NCBI GenBank assembly: GCA_001796335.1
Contig: MGMF01000014.1
Coordinates: forward strand, 9,982 to 73,981
Source: Chloroflexi bacterium GWB2_49_20
Lineage (GTDB): Bacteria > Chloroflexota > Anaerolineae > Anaerolineales > Villigracilaceae
DNA: 64,000 bases
Direction of reading: 5' to 3'
The stretch's first letter is position 1, and every line of letters starts with the position of its first letter. A model generated the notes under the pieces. That model saw only the letters and a list, made by a program, of their open reading frames with translations, was not told the DNA's origin and did no database searches. Of the stretch, positions 16,024-23,781 are shown one piece after another. The position numbers were made by a program, and so were the translations under genes.

Positions 16024-16548
16024 CCAGAGCATCACAAAAGATTCTTTGTGGTAAATACCTACTCTATTATAGATTAAAAATCACACAGCGGGAAGATTGG
16101 CAGGTCTTATTAATCTTTAGTTTCCGCTAAAACCGGATAGTACCATCCACTGGAAATCATATCCGGCAGGTTTGAACCTTATAAAATAGCCCATTTTCTA
16201 CGTCAACGCACCAAGATGAAGCTGGGGCAGTTGGTTTTACACTTGGAGCCAGGTTTTCTCCAAGTAAAGGTTGGTACCTATCGGAAGACTTTCTCTGTGC
16301 TCAAAACAACCACGGCATGATTCATCACAATAATGAGTCCTTTACAATTTTATTGGTCTAAAACAAGATTATCACCTTTGAACCCAATCCCTCTTTTTTA
16401 TCCATACCAGTTGGCGAAAACTAAAGTTATTAAATTCCGTGTAATCTGCTTCACCCGCATTCTATTCTCTCATACCTGTCAAACTGGCAGACGGCTTGGA
16501 AATTCCTGCTTTCTAAAATCAGACCGCTGGCAGAGAGAATTTTCGATA

Positions 16549-16557
16549 TGTTATAAT
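16549..16557 (+). promoter_or_regulatory. Possible extended -10 promoter for selW-trpS
   Basis: TGTTATAAT fits the TGnTATAAT extended -10 consensus, about 100 bases upstream of the selenoprotein ATG. No good -35 hexamer is present at the usual distance. The predicted leader would include the dispersed motif at 16591-16617. Confidence 0.35.
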
Positions 16558-16590
16558 TTCATAATCACATGCAATTCGAAGAAACTTGGG

Positions 16591-16617
16591 AAGTAACTTC
16601 TCAAAAAAGTGAGCCCC
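16591..16617 (+). repeat. Dispersed motif AAGTAACTTCTCAAAAAAGTG
   Basis: This plus-strand copy of the GTAACTTCTCAAWAA...GGGG-type motif ends in GAGCCCC. It is in the opposite orientation to the copies at 5392, 13311, 16001 and 59667, and lies 40 bases before the selenoprotein start. Confidence 0.45.
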
Positions 16618-16655
16618 GGAATCAAAATTTGAAAAGAACCATTGGAAATCTGTTT

Positions 16656-16901
16656 ATGTTACTAAAGATCAATATTGTTTATTGTGCAGTCTGACATTAT
16701 ACCGACCGGGCCGTTGACCTGGTAAAGACATTAATCAAGAACTTTGAACCCGAAATCGACAGCATCAGCCTGCAACCTTCAGATGGAGGCAGGTTTGAAG
16801 TGGAAGTGAATGGATCCCTGGTCTATTCCAAGCTCCAAACCGGACGGCACGCCGAACCAGGTGAAGTGCTTGGTCAGGTAAGAAAAATTCTATCTCAGTG
16901 A
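16656..16901 (+). CDS. SelW/Rdx-family selenoprotein with in-frame UGA (CxxU)
   Basis: An 81-residue thioredoxin-like protein of the SelW/SelT/SelH (Rdx) family, read through a UGA at 16692-16694. The redox motif is C10-A-V-U13 in VYCAVUHYTDRA, exactly where the family has CxxC or CxxU. Downstream the family pattern continues without a stop: ISLQPSDGGRFEVEVNGSLV, then YSKLQTGRHAEPGEV, ending at TGA 16899-16901. A candidate SECIS hairpin starts 11 bases after the UGA. The ATG has a weak GGAA eight bases upstream. The stop lies eight bases before the trpS ATG, so the two genes are probably co-transcribed. UGA as tryptophan is unlikely because many genes in this window end in TGA; a nonsense mutation is the main alternative. 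Confidence 0.8.
16692..16723 (+). promoter_or_regulatory. Selenocysteine UGA codon and candidate bacterial SECIS hairpin
   Basis: After the UGA (16692-16694) and a 10-base spacer, ACCGGG (16705-16710) pairs with CCTGGT (16718-16723), one G-U pair included, closing the seven-base loop CCGTTGA. The loop contains a GU about 19-20 bases after the UGA, which fits bacterial SECIS elements that sit inside the coding region directly 3' of the UGA with a G-U in the apical loop. The six-base-pair stem is short, so folding should be computed. Confidence 0.5.
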
Positions 16902-16909
16902 GGCAAAGT

Positions 16910-17902
16910 ATGTCCGTCAAAAAAGGCCGTGTTTTCTCAGGCGCCCGTCCAACCGGGCGACAGCATCTCGGTAATTACCTGGGAGCCATCAAGAATTATG
17001 TAGCCATGCAGGATGATTATGAATGTGTCTATTGCATTGTCGATATCCATGCCCTGACCACGGTGGAAGATACATTCAACTTGCGCCAAAATACCTATGA
17101 TATGGCTCTTGATTGGCTGGCAGCCGGCATCCGCCCGGAAGAAACCATCATGTTTGTACAATCACAGGTACCCCAAGTGACGGAATTGCATACTTTCCTC
17201 TCCATGGTCGCACCGCTGGGTAAACTTACCGACCTGCCAACCTTCAAGGAAAAAATTCGTGAGAACCCCAACAATGTAAATTATGGCCTGGTGGGTTACC
17301 CGGTCTTGATGACAGCAGATATTGTCTTATACCAATCCAACCTGGTACCCGTGGGAATTGACCAAGCGCCTCATATTGAATTTGCGCGCGAGCTGGTTCG
17401 CTCCTTCAATTACCGTTATAACTCGGATGCCCTGATCGAACCGCAAATGAAAAATACCATTATCCCCAAAGTACTGGGAATTGATGGCGTCAATAAGATG
17501 GGCAAGAGCCTCAATAATCACATCGAACTGGCTTCCACACCTGAAGAAACACAGAAGCGTATCTCCAAGATGGTGACAGACCCGCAGCGCATTCGCAGAG
17601 ATGACCCCGGCGATCCGGATGTATGCAATGTCTTCTCCATGCACAAGATCTTCTCTCCCGCCGGGGAAGTGGAAATGATCAACGTGGAATGCCGCCGGGC
17701 AGGTATCGGTTGTGTGGAATGCAAGAAACGCTTTGCGGCTAATTTGAACGATCACCTGGCACCGTTCCGCAAGAAACGTATCGAACTGGATGCCAACCCC
17801 CAGGCTGTCTGGGATATCCTGCACGATGGAGCCAAACGCGCCCGTGTTATTGCCGATCAGACCATGGCAAAAGTGCGCGCAGCCATTCAATTGCCCCTCT
17901 GA
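16910..17902 (+). CDS. trpS: Tryptophanyl-tRNA synthetase
   Basis: A 330-residue class I aminoacyl-tRNA synthetase that charges tRNA-Trp. The HIGH-type motif appears as TGRQHLGN at about 15-22 within GARPTGRQHLGNYLGA, and the KMSKS-type loop appears as KMGKSLNN at about 200. A GAGG six bases upstream supports the ATG at 16910; a GTG at 16898 would overlap the selenoprotein stop. Length and order of motifs are normal for the bacterial enzyme. It is the second gene of the apparent selW-trpS unit. Confidence 0.95.
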   Translation: MSVKKGRVFSGARPTGRQHLGNYLGAIKNYVAMQDDYECVYCIVDIHALTTVEDTFNLRQNTYDMALDWLAAGIRPEETIMFVQSQVPQVTELHTFLSMVAPLGKLTDLPTFKEKIRENPNNVNYGLVGYPVLMTADIVLYQSNLVPVGIDQAPHIEFARELVRSFNYRYNSDALIEPQMKNTIIPKVLGIDGVNKMGKSLNNHIELASTPEETQKRISKMVTDPQRIRRDDPGDPDVCNVFSMHKIFSPAGEVEMINVECRRAGIGCVECKKRFAANLNDHLAPFRKKRIELDANPQAVWDILHDGAKRARVIADQTMAKVRAAIQLPL

Positions 17903-18014
17903 AATAGAACAACCGGGGCGCCACATTTAGCTTCCCTCTCTCGTTTGTTTGAGAGGACTTTGAAAAATTATTCTTTATACACCAGGATAAATCCTGTGGT
18001 GAGAGGGGCTGCCA

Positions 18015-18452
18015 GTGAGAGCACTTCTGCAAAGAATATCCCACGCAAAAGTGAGCGTCAACGGGAAGGTCATCGCCGAGAGCGGACCTGGCCTGGTCAT
18101 TCTGCTGGGCGTCGGCCATACAGATGGGGAAGAACAGGCCCTTTTTCTGGCGCAAAAGATATCCAACCTGCGCATTTTTGAAGATCAGGATGGCAAGTTC
18201 AACCACTCCATTCTGGATATCAGCGGTGAGGCCATCGTCGTATCACAATTCACCCTGTACGCGGATACACGCAAAGGCAGGCGGCCTTCCTTCACGGACG
18301 CGGCTTTGCCTGGGACCGCCAGCCCCCTGGTAGATCGTTTTGTGGAATTGCTGTCTGCCCAGGGAGTGGCAACCCAAAAAGGGGAATTCGGGGCACACAT
18401 GCTGGTCGAGATTCACAATGATGGCCCGGTTACCATCTGGCTGGAAAAATAA
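18015..18452 (+). CDS. dtd: D-aminoacyl-tRNA deacylase
   Basis: A 145-residue DTD-type enzyme that removes D-amino acids, and glycine mischarged on tRNA-Ala, from tRNAs. The two family signatures are intact: SQFTLYAD at about 77-84 and the cross-subunit NDGPVT at about 136-141. Translation starts at GTG 18015 after GAGAGGGG. It follows trpS by about 110 bases on the same strand, which groups two tRNA-charging functions. Confidence 0.96.
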   Translation: MRALLQRISHAKVSVNGKVIAESGPGLVILLGVGHTDGEEQALFLAQKISNLRIFEDQDGKFNHSILDISGEAIVVSQFTLYADTRKGRRPSFTDAALPGTASPLVDRFVELLSAQGVATQKGEFGAHMLVEIHNDGPVTIWLEK

Positions 18453-18481
18453 TCTCCTCAAATATCAGACCAGGAGCAAAT

Positions 18482-18637
18482 ATGATCCTCCTCAATCCCA
18501 CCCAACTCAACCGCTATTATCCGGATGAAAGATCCAAAGAGATCATGCACAGGGTATCCACAAAAACCTTCCTTTATTCCAACATATGGGTATTGACCAT
18601 TCATGCTATACTTAAAAAGTACTGCCTAAGTATCTGA
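18482..18637 (+). pseudogene. Stub of an acyl-CoA dehydrogenase-like gene
   Basis: A well-placed AGGAG five bases before the ATG leads into 51 codons. The first 22 residues (MILLNPTQLNRYYPDERSKE and onwards) read like the N-terminus of a large acyl-CoA dehydrogenase-type protein known to me from Chloroflexota, after which the sequence loses resemblance and stops at 18635-18637. I interpret it as the 5' end left after deletion of the gene body. The family assignment rests on memory of a short motif and is tentative; a genuine 51-residue peptide is the alternative. Confidence 0.35.
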
Positions 18638-18723
18638 ACCAAATGCTTGTCGATCGTGAGAAAAGAGATGATGACAAGTTCAGAGTCTAATGGAAGAATC
18701 AGTAATTGTGACAAGGAGGTCTT

Positions 18724-19068
18724 ATGCAGAAGGAGAGACGTTCCAACAAACGAATCAAGATTTCTTATTATGTGTCCGTTGTAAATGCCGAAACCTATGA
18801 ACAGTTGGGCATATTGTTGGAAATAACCACAAAAGGCTTTCTGATCGATTCTCAAAAAATACTGCCTATTGACAAGCCTTATAGACTGCGGCTCGACCTG
18901 ACCGACGAGAACTTTGAACAACCTTTCATAAACTTCACAGCCCAGGCCAAGTGGGTGCGTCCAGACCGCATGGAACCCAGCTTCTATAATATTGGTTTTG
19001 AGATACTGGAACTCTCTGAAAATGATAAAAAGATCGTAGATCTTATTATGGAAAAATACGCTGCCTGA
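18724..19068 (+). CDS. PilZ domain protein (cyclic-di-GMP receptor)
   Basis: A 114-residue stand-alone PilZ domain. The arginine-rich ligand motif is present at the N-terminus (ERRSNKRI), with a later partner segment around residues 35-45 (TTKGFLID) at the position of the D/NxSxxG motif. That second motif is degenerate, so cyclic-di-GMP affinity may be altered. AAGGAGG lies just upstream of the ATG. GGDEF and HD-GYP genes elsewhere in the window would make and break its ligand. The output target is unknown. Confidence 0.85.
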   Translation: MQKERRSNKRIKISYYVSVVNAETYEQLGILLEITTKGFLIDSQKILPIDKPYRLRLDLTDENFEQPFINFTAQAKWVRPDRMEPSFYNIGFEILELSENDKKIVDLIMEKYAA

Positions 19069-19206
19069 AATAATTCGAAATAATATCCTCCTGTTTTTCG
19101 TACAGAGCTTCTCCTGACGTTGAAAATCTCTGCATCTTTTCAAATCACCCCTCATTCCCGTCAAGAATTCGGTGCGGGGGTGATTTTTATCAAAAGGAGA
19201 ATTAAA

Positions 19207-19890
19207 ATGCTCCCTACACAAAATTTTGAACTTGACCGGTTTGCCACCTCGGCCGGCTCCCTGGAGATCACCTTCATAGGTCATGGCAGCCTGATCCTGG
19301 CGATCAATGGCTTGATCATCCATGTTGACCCGTATTCCAAACAGGCCAATTATGCCCTGCTCCCCAAAGCTGATATCATCCTGGTGACCCATGAGCATAG
19401 TGACCACATGGACCTTACCGCGCTCAACCAGGTACTCAAAACCAGCACGCAGATCATCTATACCAAGGCCTGTGAACGCCAGTTGAAAGGTGGGCTGGTT
19501 ATGAAAAATGGAGACAAACAAACCGTCAAGGGCATCCCGCTGGAAGCCGTACCCGCCTACAACCAGATAAATACCCGGGGAAATGGAGATCCCTTCCACC
19601 CCAAAGGAGAGGGCAATGGCTATGTGTTGACTTTTGGGGACCAGCGTGTTTACATCGCCGGAGATACCGAGAACCTCCCGGAAATGGGTAAATTAAAAGG
19701 CATTGATATTGCTTTCCTGCCCATGAACCTGCCCTATACCATGACACCTGAAATGGTTGCTCAGGCAGCCTTCTCTTTCAAACCCCGCATCCTGTATCCA
19801 TACCACTATGGGCAGACAGACACATCAAAATTGGAGAACCTTCTGCAGACTGAAAAGCAAATTGAAGTTCGTATTCGCAAAATGGCATAA
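19207..19890 (+). CDS. Metallo-beta-lactamase-fold hydrolase
   Basis: A 227-residue MBL-fold protein. The metal-binding signature THEHSDHMD at 61-69 supplies H62, H64, D66 and H67; further ligands are probably D in YIAGDTEN (about 157) and H in YPYHYGQTD (about 200). The N-terminus FIGHGSLILAINGLIIHVDPY is typical of the UlaG/UPF0173 branch. AAAGGAG precedes the chosen ATG by about eight bases; the frame is open 29 codons further upstream without support. The substrate cannot be predicted. Confidence 0.88.
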   Translation: MLPTQNFELDRFATSAGSLEITFIGHGSLILAINGLIIHVDPYSKQANYALLPKADIILVTHEHSDHMDLTALNQVLKTSTQIIYTKACERQLKGGLVMKNGDKQTVKGIPLEAVPAYNQINTRGNGDPFHPKGEGNGYVLTFGDQRVYIAGDTENLPEMGKLKGIDIAFLPMNLPYTMTPEMVAQAAFSFKPRILYPYHYGQTDTSKLENLLQTEKQIEVRIRKMA

Positions 19891-19910
19891 GTCAACCAAA
19901 AGGAGCCCAT

Positions 19911-20441
19911 ATGTCTGGAGAATTTATTCCCATCTTGTTTGCAAGCTTGTGCGGCGGCATCTTCGTTCTGGCGTTGCTGGCACTGGGCATCTATCTTGTG
20001 ATCTTCAGCCTGCGCAGCAAAAAGAAAGCCGAAGAAAGCCAGAATTGGCCGAGCACATCCGGTACGGTCACCCTGGCTGAGGTAAAGCGCAGTGTTAATC
20101 GAGATGATGATGGTAACGAGAGTTATGCCTATTATCCATCGGTTGAATACTCTTACCCGGTTGGCGGACAGACTCTCTCCGGTAAACGTCTTGCCTTTGG
20201 AGGCATGGTAGCCCAAAAGAACCCGGCCTCTGTTCAAAAGAGTCTCGAGCGCTACCCGGTTGGGGGACAGGTGACCGTTTATTACAATCCAGAGAAGCCA
20301 TCTGAAGCCGTCCTCGAGCGGCAGGCTGGCGGATTGAAATGGGGTCTCATTGTCGGCATCATCTGCCTGGTGCTAAGCCTGTGCATCGCCTGCCCGTTGC
20401 TGTTTGGGTTAATCCGAAGCCTGACATCCCTGGCTAATTAA
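19911..20441 (+). CDS. DUF3592 membrane protein
   Basis: A 176-residue protein with a transmembrane helix at each end (about 7-32 and 143-168) and an extracytoplasmic-type beta domain between. The central segment SGTVTLAEVKRSV ... YYPSVEYSYPVGGQ ... GGQVTVYYNPEKPSEAVLE is the hallmark of DUF3592, a family of unknown function. It follows the MBL gene by 20 bases with AAAGGAG before the ATG, so the two are probably co-transcribed. Confidence 0.85.
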   Translation: MSGEFIPILFASLCGGIFVLALLALGIYLVIFSLRSKKKAEESQNWPSTSGTVTLAEVKRSVNRDDDGNESYAYYPSVEYSYPVGGQTLSGKRLAFGGMVAQKNPASVQKSLERYPVGGQVTVYYNPEKPSEAVLERQAGGLKWGLIVGIICLVLSLCIACPLLFGLIRSLTSLAN

Positions 20442-20704
20442 GGCAGCGGCGCATTCTGTACGCCCCCAAAACCTAACGAGATATTTTCGTTAAGCTTACG
20501 CATCCTCCACTGCAGATTCATTATTATGTATTTATTTACCTTTTGGGAGATCAAAAAACCACGTTATGAAAATCCTCTGCAAACGTGGATGGCAACCCGG
20601 CCAAATTTACCCAAAAATTCAGTACATCTGCCTATTGTAAAGCATGTAAAAAAAAGTATACTGAAGCCACAAAAAGGTTAAAAGTTCTTAACGGCTTGGA
20701 AAGT

Positions 20705-21820
20705 ATGAAGAAAACATCCCTGAAAGTCAAAGCCCAAACCGATACGGTTCAGGCCGCCAAACGCCTGATTTTCCTGGTATCCACTCCCCTGGCAGTAATT
20801 TGTTTACTATTTTTATGGGGAGTCTCTTTTTATATTGGTGAACTTGCCTGGTTGGACCAGTATGCATACCCAATCATGGCATATTTCTTCTGCTTCATTT
20901 TCGTTCTATTGTGGTCAAAGCTCATATCAATAAAATCATTTGGGTATTTTACCTACTGTCTTACTTTCATCTATTTTTCCATAAAAATATACACTGTTTT
21001 GCAGGGCGCCATCTTCGATGGCACCCAGATTGAATCCAACTTTTTGCTTTGGATCCCATTTATTTATATTTTGGGTTTCAGCCTGTTGGATATTCGACGC
21101 GCATTGGTAGGCTCGTTAATATTTTTTATCCTGATAGCCTCGATGGGGGTCATTATCCTGGTACAGTCAGACTCAATCGGAGTAAACCCTCACAACTTTT
21201 ATTTGCTGATTGAGTTGTATCTGGCCAGCATGTTCTACGTCATCATTCTCTACATGATGTCTTACATACGCGAATACTATATTAATTCCCAGATGATGTC
21301 AGATGTCAATTCAAAATTGGCTATGACTGACTCCCTCACCATGATGGATAATCGCCGTCAACTCGAAATATATATCGATGAAGAAATAAAACGTTCCGAT
21401 CGTCATCGTCTTCCTCTGGCAATCATTATGTTTGATATCGATTATTTCAAACATATCAATGATCGCTATGGTCATGCCATTGGTGATCTCGTACTGGTGA
21501 AAACTGCCCGGCTTGTTCGCAATAGTTTGCGCAGTACGGATCGTTTCGGCCGCTGGGGAGGTGATGAATTTGTTTGTGTCGCGACCAATACTGATGAAGA
21601 TACTGCGAATTTTCTGGCCGAACGATTGCGCAAAGAACTTGAACAGGCACATATCTTGAATTCTTCCCCCATCACCTGCAGTTTTGGAGTCACCCGCTTT
21701 GTGAGTGGAGACTCAACGGATGACCTCATTCGTCGAGCAGATCTGGGACTTTTTCGCGCCAAGGCCAATGGCCGCAATCAGGTTAACACCATTTCTCCAG
21801 ACGCCACCCTGCCCGTTTGA
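20705..21820 (+). CDS. Membrane-bound diguanylate cyclase (GGDEF)
   Basis: A 371-residue protein. Residues about 20-200 contain six or so hydrophobic helices forming an integral sensor-like region of no named type. The C-terminal GGDEF domain has an intact active site at 285-289 (GRWGGDEF) and an RxxD inhibitory site (RSTD) exactly five residues before it, so the enzyme should make cyclic-di-GMP and be product-inhibited. I start at the ATG at 20705, preceded by GGAAAG. The frame stays open 40 codons upstream, including a CKACKKKY stretch, but without a ribosome site. Confidence 0.92.
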   Translation: MKKTSLKVKAQTDTVQAAKRLIFLVSTPLAVICLLFLWGVSFYIGELAWLDQYAYPIMAYFFCFIFVLLWSKLISIKSFGYFTYCLTFIYFSIKIYTVLQGAIFDGTQIESNFLLWIPFIYILGFSLLDIRRALVGSLIFFILIASMGVIILVQSDSIGVNPHNFYLLIELYLASMFYVIILYMMSYIREYYINSQMMSDVNSKLAMTDSLTMMDNRRQLEIYIDEEIKRSDRHRLPLAIIMFDIDYFKHINDRYGHAIGDLVLVKTARLVRNSLRSTDRFGRWGGDEFVCVATNTDEDTANFLAERLRKELEQAHILNSSPITCSFGVTRFVSGDSTDDLIRRADLGLFRAKANGRNQVNTISPDATLPV

Positions 21821-22023
21821 AAAATTAATCCCCGTGGGGTTGATAGTTGAGAATAATTGTTGTATATTACAGAGACCTGTGCGAATAGTTGATTCTCATC
21901 TTTGCTATTTGAAAATGACACTATAAGTGCAAGTTCACACAATGATGCAGAAAGCAGTATCCAAAAGTAAAATTCACATGCCTGCCCGAAAATTCCTTGC
22001 CCAGGATAAGGAGATTCTCCCCC

Positions 22024-23082
22024 ATGACTGATGAAATTTATGCCCGCCTGGCCGATGCAATGAATCGATTGCCAAATGGATTTCCCCGAACATCATCCAA
22101 TGTGGAACTTAAGATCCTGAAGAAAATCTTTCCACCCGAAGATGCTGCCCTGGCTGCCCAGCTGACCGGAGCCTATGAGCCGGTGGAGAAGATCGCCAGC
22201 CAGGCTGGTCTGCCCCCCGAAGATATCAGCAAACAACTCTTCAAGATGACAAGGCGTGGCATGGTCTGGATCGACAAGCAGGATGGGCAGGTGCTTTTTC
22301 GACTTGCGCCTTTTGTGGTGGGTGTGTATGAAGCCTCGCTGGAGTTGATGGATCACGAACTAGCCCACCTAACCGAGGAGTACTTTGCCAATGGCGGGGC
22401 GGCTGGCATCATGGGGTTGGAGCCTGCCCTGCATCGTGTCGTCCCCGCCCAGGCCGCAATAAAAACCGAATGGGTGCTGCCATATGATGACGTGCGTGCC
22501 ATCCTGCTGAAATCGAAAACATTCAACGTGCGTGATTGCATCTGCCGCGTGCAGAAGGCTCAAATTGACGAACCCTGTGATTTTCCTGTCAATATGTGCT
22601 TGAATTTTTCGGAGGTGGAACGGTCCTCGCCTCGCCCGGGCGATATCTCGCAAACCGAAGCCCTGGCCTTACTAGACCGTTGTGAGCAGGTTGGGCTGGT
22701 TCACACCGTCAGCAATGTTATGAAAGGTGTGGGCTATGTCTGCAACTGTTGCGGCTGCTGCTGTGGGATCCTGCGAGGCATAACCGAATATGGCCTGGAA
22801 AATTCAGTGGCGTTTGCCAATTATTATGCTGTCATTGACCCCCTTACCTGCAACAACTGCGGCACCTGCATTGAGCGCTGCCAAGTGAAAGCCATTTCAG
22901 AGGGGGATGGTTACTCGGTGGTTGATGTGGAGCACTGCATTGGCTGTGGACTGTGCGTTACCGGCTGCCCAAATGATGTGGCTGTGCTTGTGCGTAAACC
23001 AGAAGCCGAAATGATCCACCCACCAGCTGATTTTGGCGATTGGGAGCACGCGCGCCTGCATAATCGCGGCCTGGCGGATTAA
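22024..23082 (+). CDS. Cysteine-rich 4Fe-4S ferredoxin-type protein with winged-helix N-terminus
   Basis: A 352-residue soluble iron-sulfur protein. The N-terminal 110 residues look like a winged helix (EPVEKIASQAGLPPEDISKQ). A middle region has isolated cysteines (RDCICRVQ, about 170-175) and a dense cluster CNCCGCCCG at about 240-248. Two consecutive [4Fe-4S] motifs close the protein: CNNCGTCIERC and CIGCGLCVTGC (about 278-325). Similar proteins occur near anaerobic redox genes, but no partner enzyme is adjacent. AAGGAGA nine bases upstream fixes the start at 22024. A role in electron transfer or redox sensing is plausible, not shown. Confidence 0.8.
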   Translation: MTDEIYARLADAMNRLPNGFPRTSSNVELKILKKIFPPEDAALAAQLTGAYEPVEKIASQAGLPPEDISKQLFKMTRRGMVWIDKQDGQVLFRLAPFVVGVYEASLELMDHELAHLTEEYFANGGAAGIMGLEPALHRVVPAQAAIKTEWVLPYDDVRAILLKSKTFNVRDCICRVQKAQIDEPCDFPVNMCLNFSEVERSSPRPGDISQTEALALLDRCEQVGLVHTVSNVMKGVGYVCNCCGCCCGILRGITEYGLENSVAFANYYAVIDPLTCNNCGTCIERCQVKAISEGDGYSVVDVEHCIGCGLCVTGCPNDVAVLVRKPEAEMIHPPADFGDWEHARLHNRGLAD

Positions 23083-23110
23083 CCCAGCCAGGAAAGGATA
23101 GGTGGCGGCT

Positions 23111-23734
23111 ATGGCAAAGATCGATTACAAAAAAGAATATGGAGACTGGTACACCGCCTCCACTTCCCAGCCAAAATGGGTGCAGATACCTCCCTTGAAC
23201 TACTTGATGATCGATGGAAAAGGCGACCCAAATAGCGCACCCGAATATCAACAGGCTGTGGAAGCCCTGTATTCCCTCTCCTATGGACTCAAATTCAAGA
23301 TCAAAAAGGGTGAAAGCGGACTGGACTATGGCGTTCTGCCGCTCGAAGGCTTATGGTGGGTTCCAGACATGAACCAGTTCACTCAAACCAGCAAGGATGA
23401 CTGGCTGTGGACCATGATGATCCTGCAACCAGTATTTGTCACCTCCCAGCTGGTCGCCAGTGTACTGCTGGAAGTCAAACACAAAAAATATCTACCTGGT
23501 CTCGAGCGGATCCGTTTTGAAAGCTACCCTGAAGGTCAGGCTGCCCAGATCATGCACCTGGGTCCCTATTCTGACGAAGCGCCCAACATTGAAAAACTGC
23601 ATGCTTTCATCCAAACACAGGGCTGTATCCGGCGTGGCAAACACCATGAGATCTACCTGGGTGACCCGCGCCTGTCTGCTCCCGAAAAGCTGCGTACCAT
23701 CCTCCGCCAGCCGGTGAATACCCCCGCAAAATAA
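23111..23734 (+). CDS. GyrI-like small-molecule-binding domain protein
   Basis: A 207-residue stand-alone GyrI-like domain protein of the type starting MAKIDYKKEYGDWYTAS. The conserved blocks are YLMIDGKGDPN, DYGVLPLEGLWWV and the central W-x-W-x-MM-x-QP segment (DDWLWTMMILQP). A KHHEIYLGDPR segment sits near the end, matching GyrI-like proteins that bind or degrade lipophilic compounds. The ATG at 23111 follows GGTGG; a GTG nine bases earlier is possible. It is 28 bases downstream of the iron-sulfur gene on the same strand. Confidence 0.85.
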   Translation: MAKIDYKKEYGDWYTASTSQPKWVQIPPLNYLMIDGKGDPNSAPEYQQAVEALYSLSYGLKFKIKKGESGLDYGVLPLEGLWWVPDMNQFTQTSKDDWLWTMMILQPVFVTSQLVASVLLEVKHKKYLPGLERIRFESYPEGQAAQIMHLGPYSDEAPNIEKLHAFIQTQGCIRRGKHHEIYLGDPRLSAPEKLRTILRQPVNTPAK

Positions 23735-23781
23735 CCTGCCTGCCTCCCGCATCCTCTCTCTCGCGGTATAATCCCCGTGCG

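Larger units (their letters stand above)
15894..16655 (+). other. Long spacer between the YtxH gene and the selenoprotein gene
   Basis: About 760 AT-rich bases. It holds the hairpin repeat at 15936-16023, a second copy of its arm at 16591-16617 and an extended -10-like box at 16549-16557. An 87-codon frame at 16333-16596 has no ribosome site and a composition unlike the neighbouring genes, so I do not treat it as a gene. The divergent promoters of the YtxH and selW-trpS transcripts should lie here. Confidence 0.5.

Noticed and set aside
16266-16276. AAGGTTGGTACC resembles the T-box motif GGGTGGTACC upstream of trpS
   Set aside because: No specifier loop, no AGAGA loop and no terminator/antiterminator pair could be recognised; it lies nearly 400 bases before the selenoprotein gene, so it is more likely chance.
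16333-16596. An 87-codon open frame in the selenoprotein upstream spacer
   Set aside because: No ribosome site, low-complexity AT-rich composition and an end that overlaps the dispersed motif at 16591; not a credible gene.
16692-16694. Reading the in-frame UGA as a simple stop, a Trp codon or a sequencing error
   Set aside because: The codon falls exactly on the family's Sec/Cys position, the downstream frame is fully conserved in pattern and free of other lesions, and TGA is the stop codon of many neighbours. An error or recent nonsense mutation remains possible but less likely.
18593-18612. TTGACC and TATACT boxes before the PilZ gene as a promoter
   Set aside because: The spacing is only eight bases, far too short for a sigma-70 promoter.
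20585-20704. Longer GGDEF protein with a CKACKKKY segment
   Set aside because: The ATG at 20585 has no ribosome site, while the ATG at 20705 has GGAAAG and yields a normal membrane-protein start.
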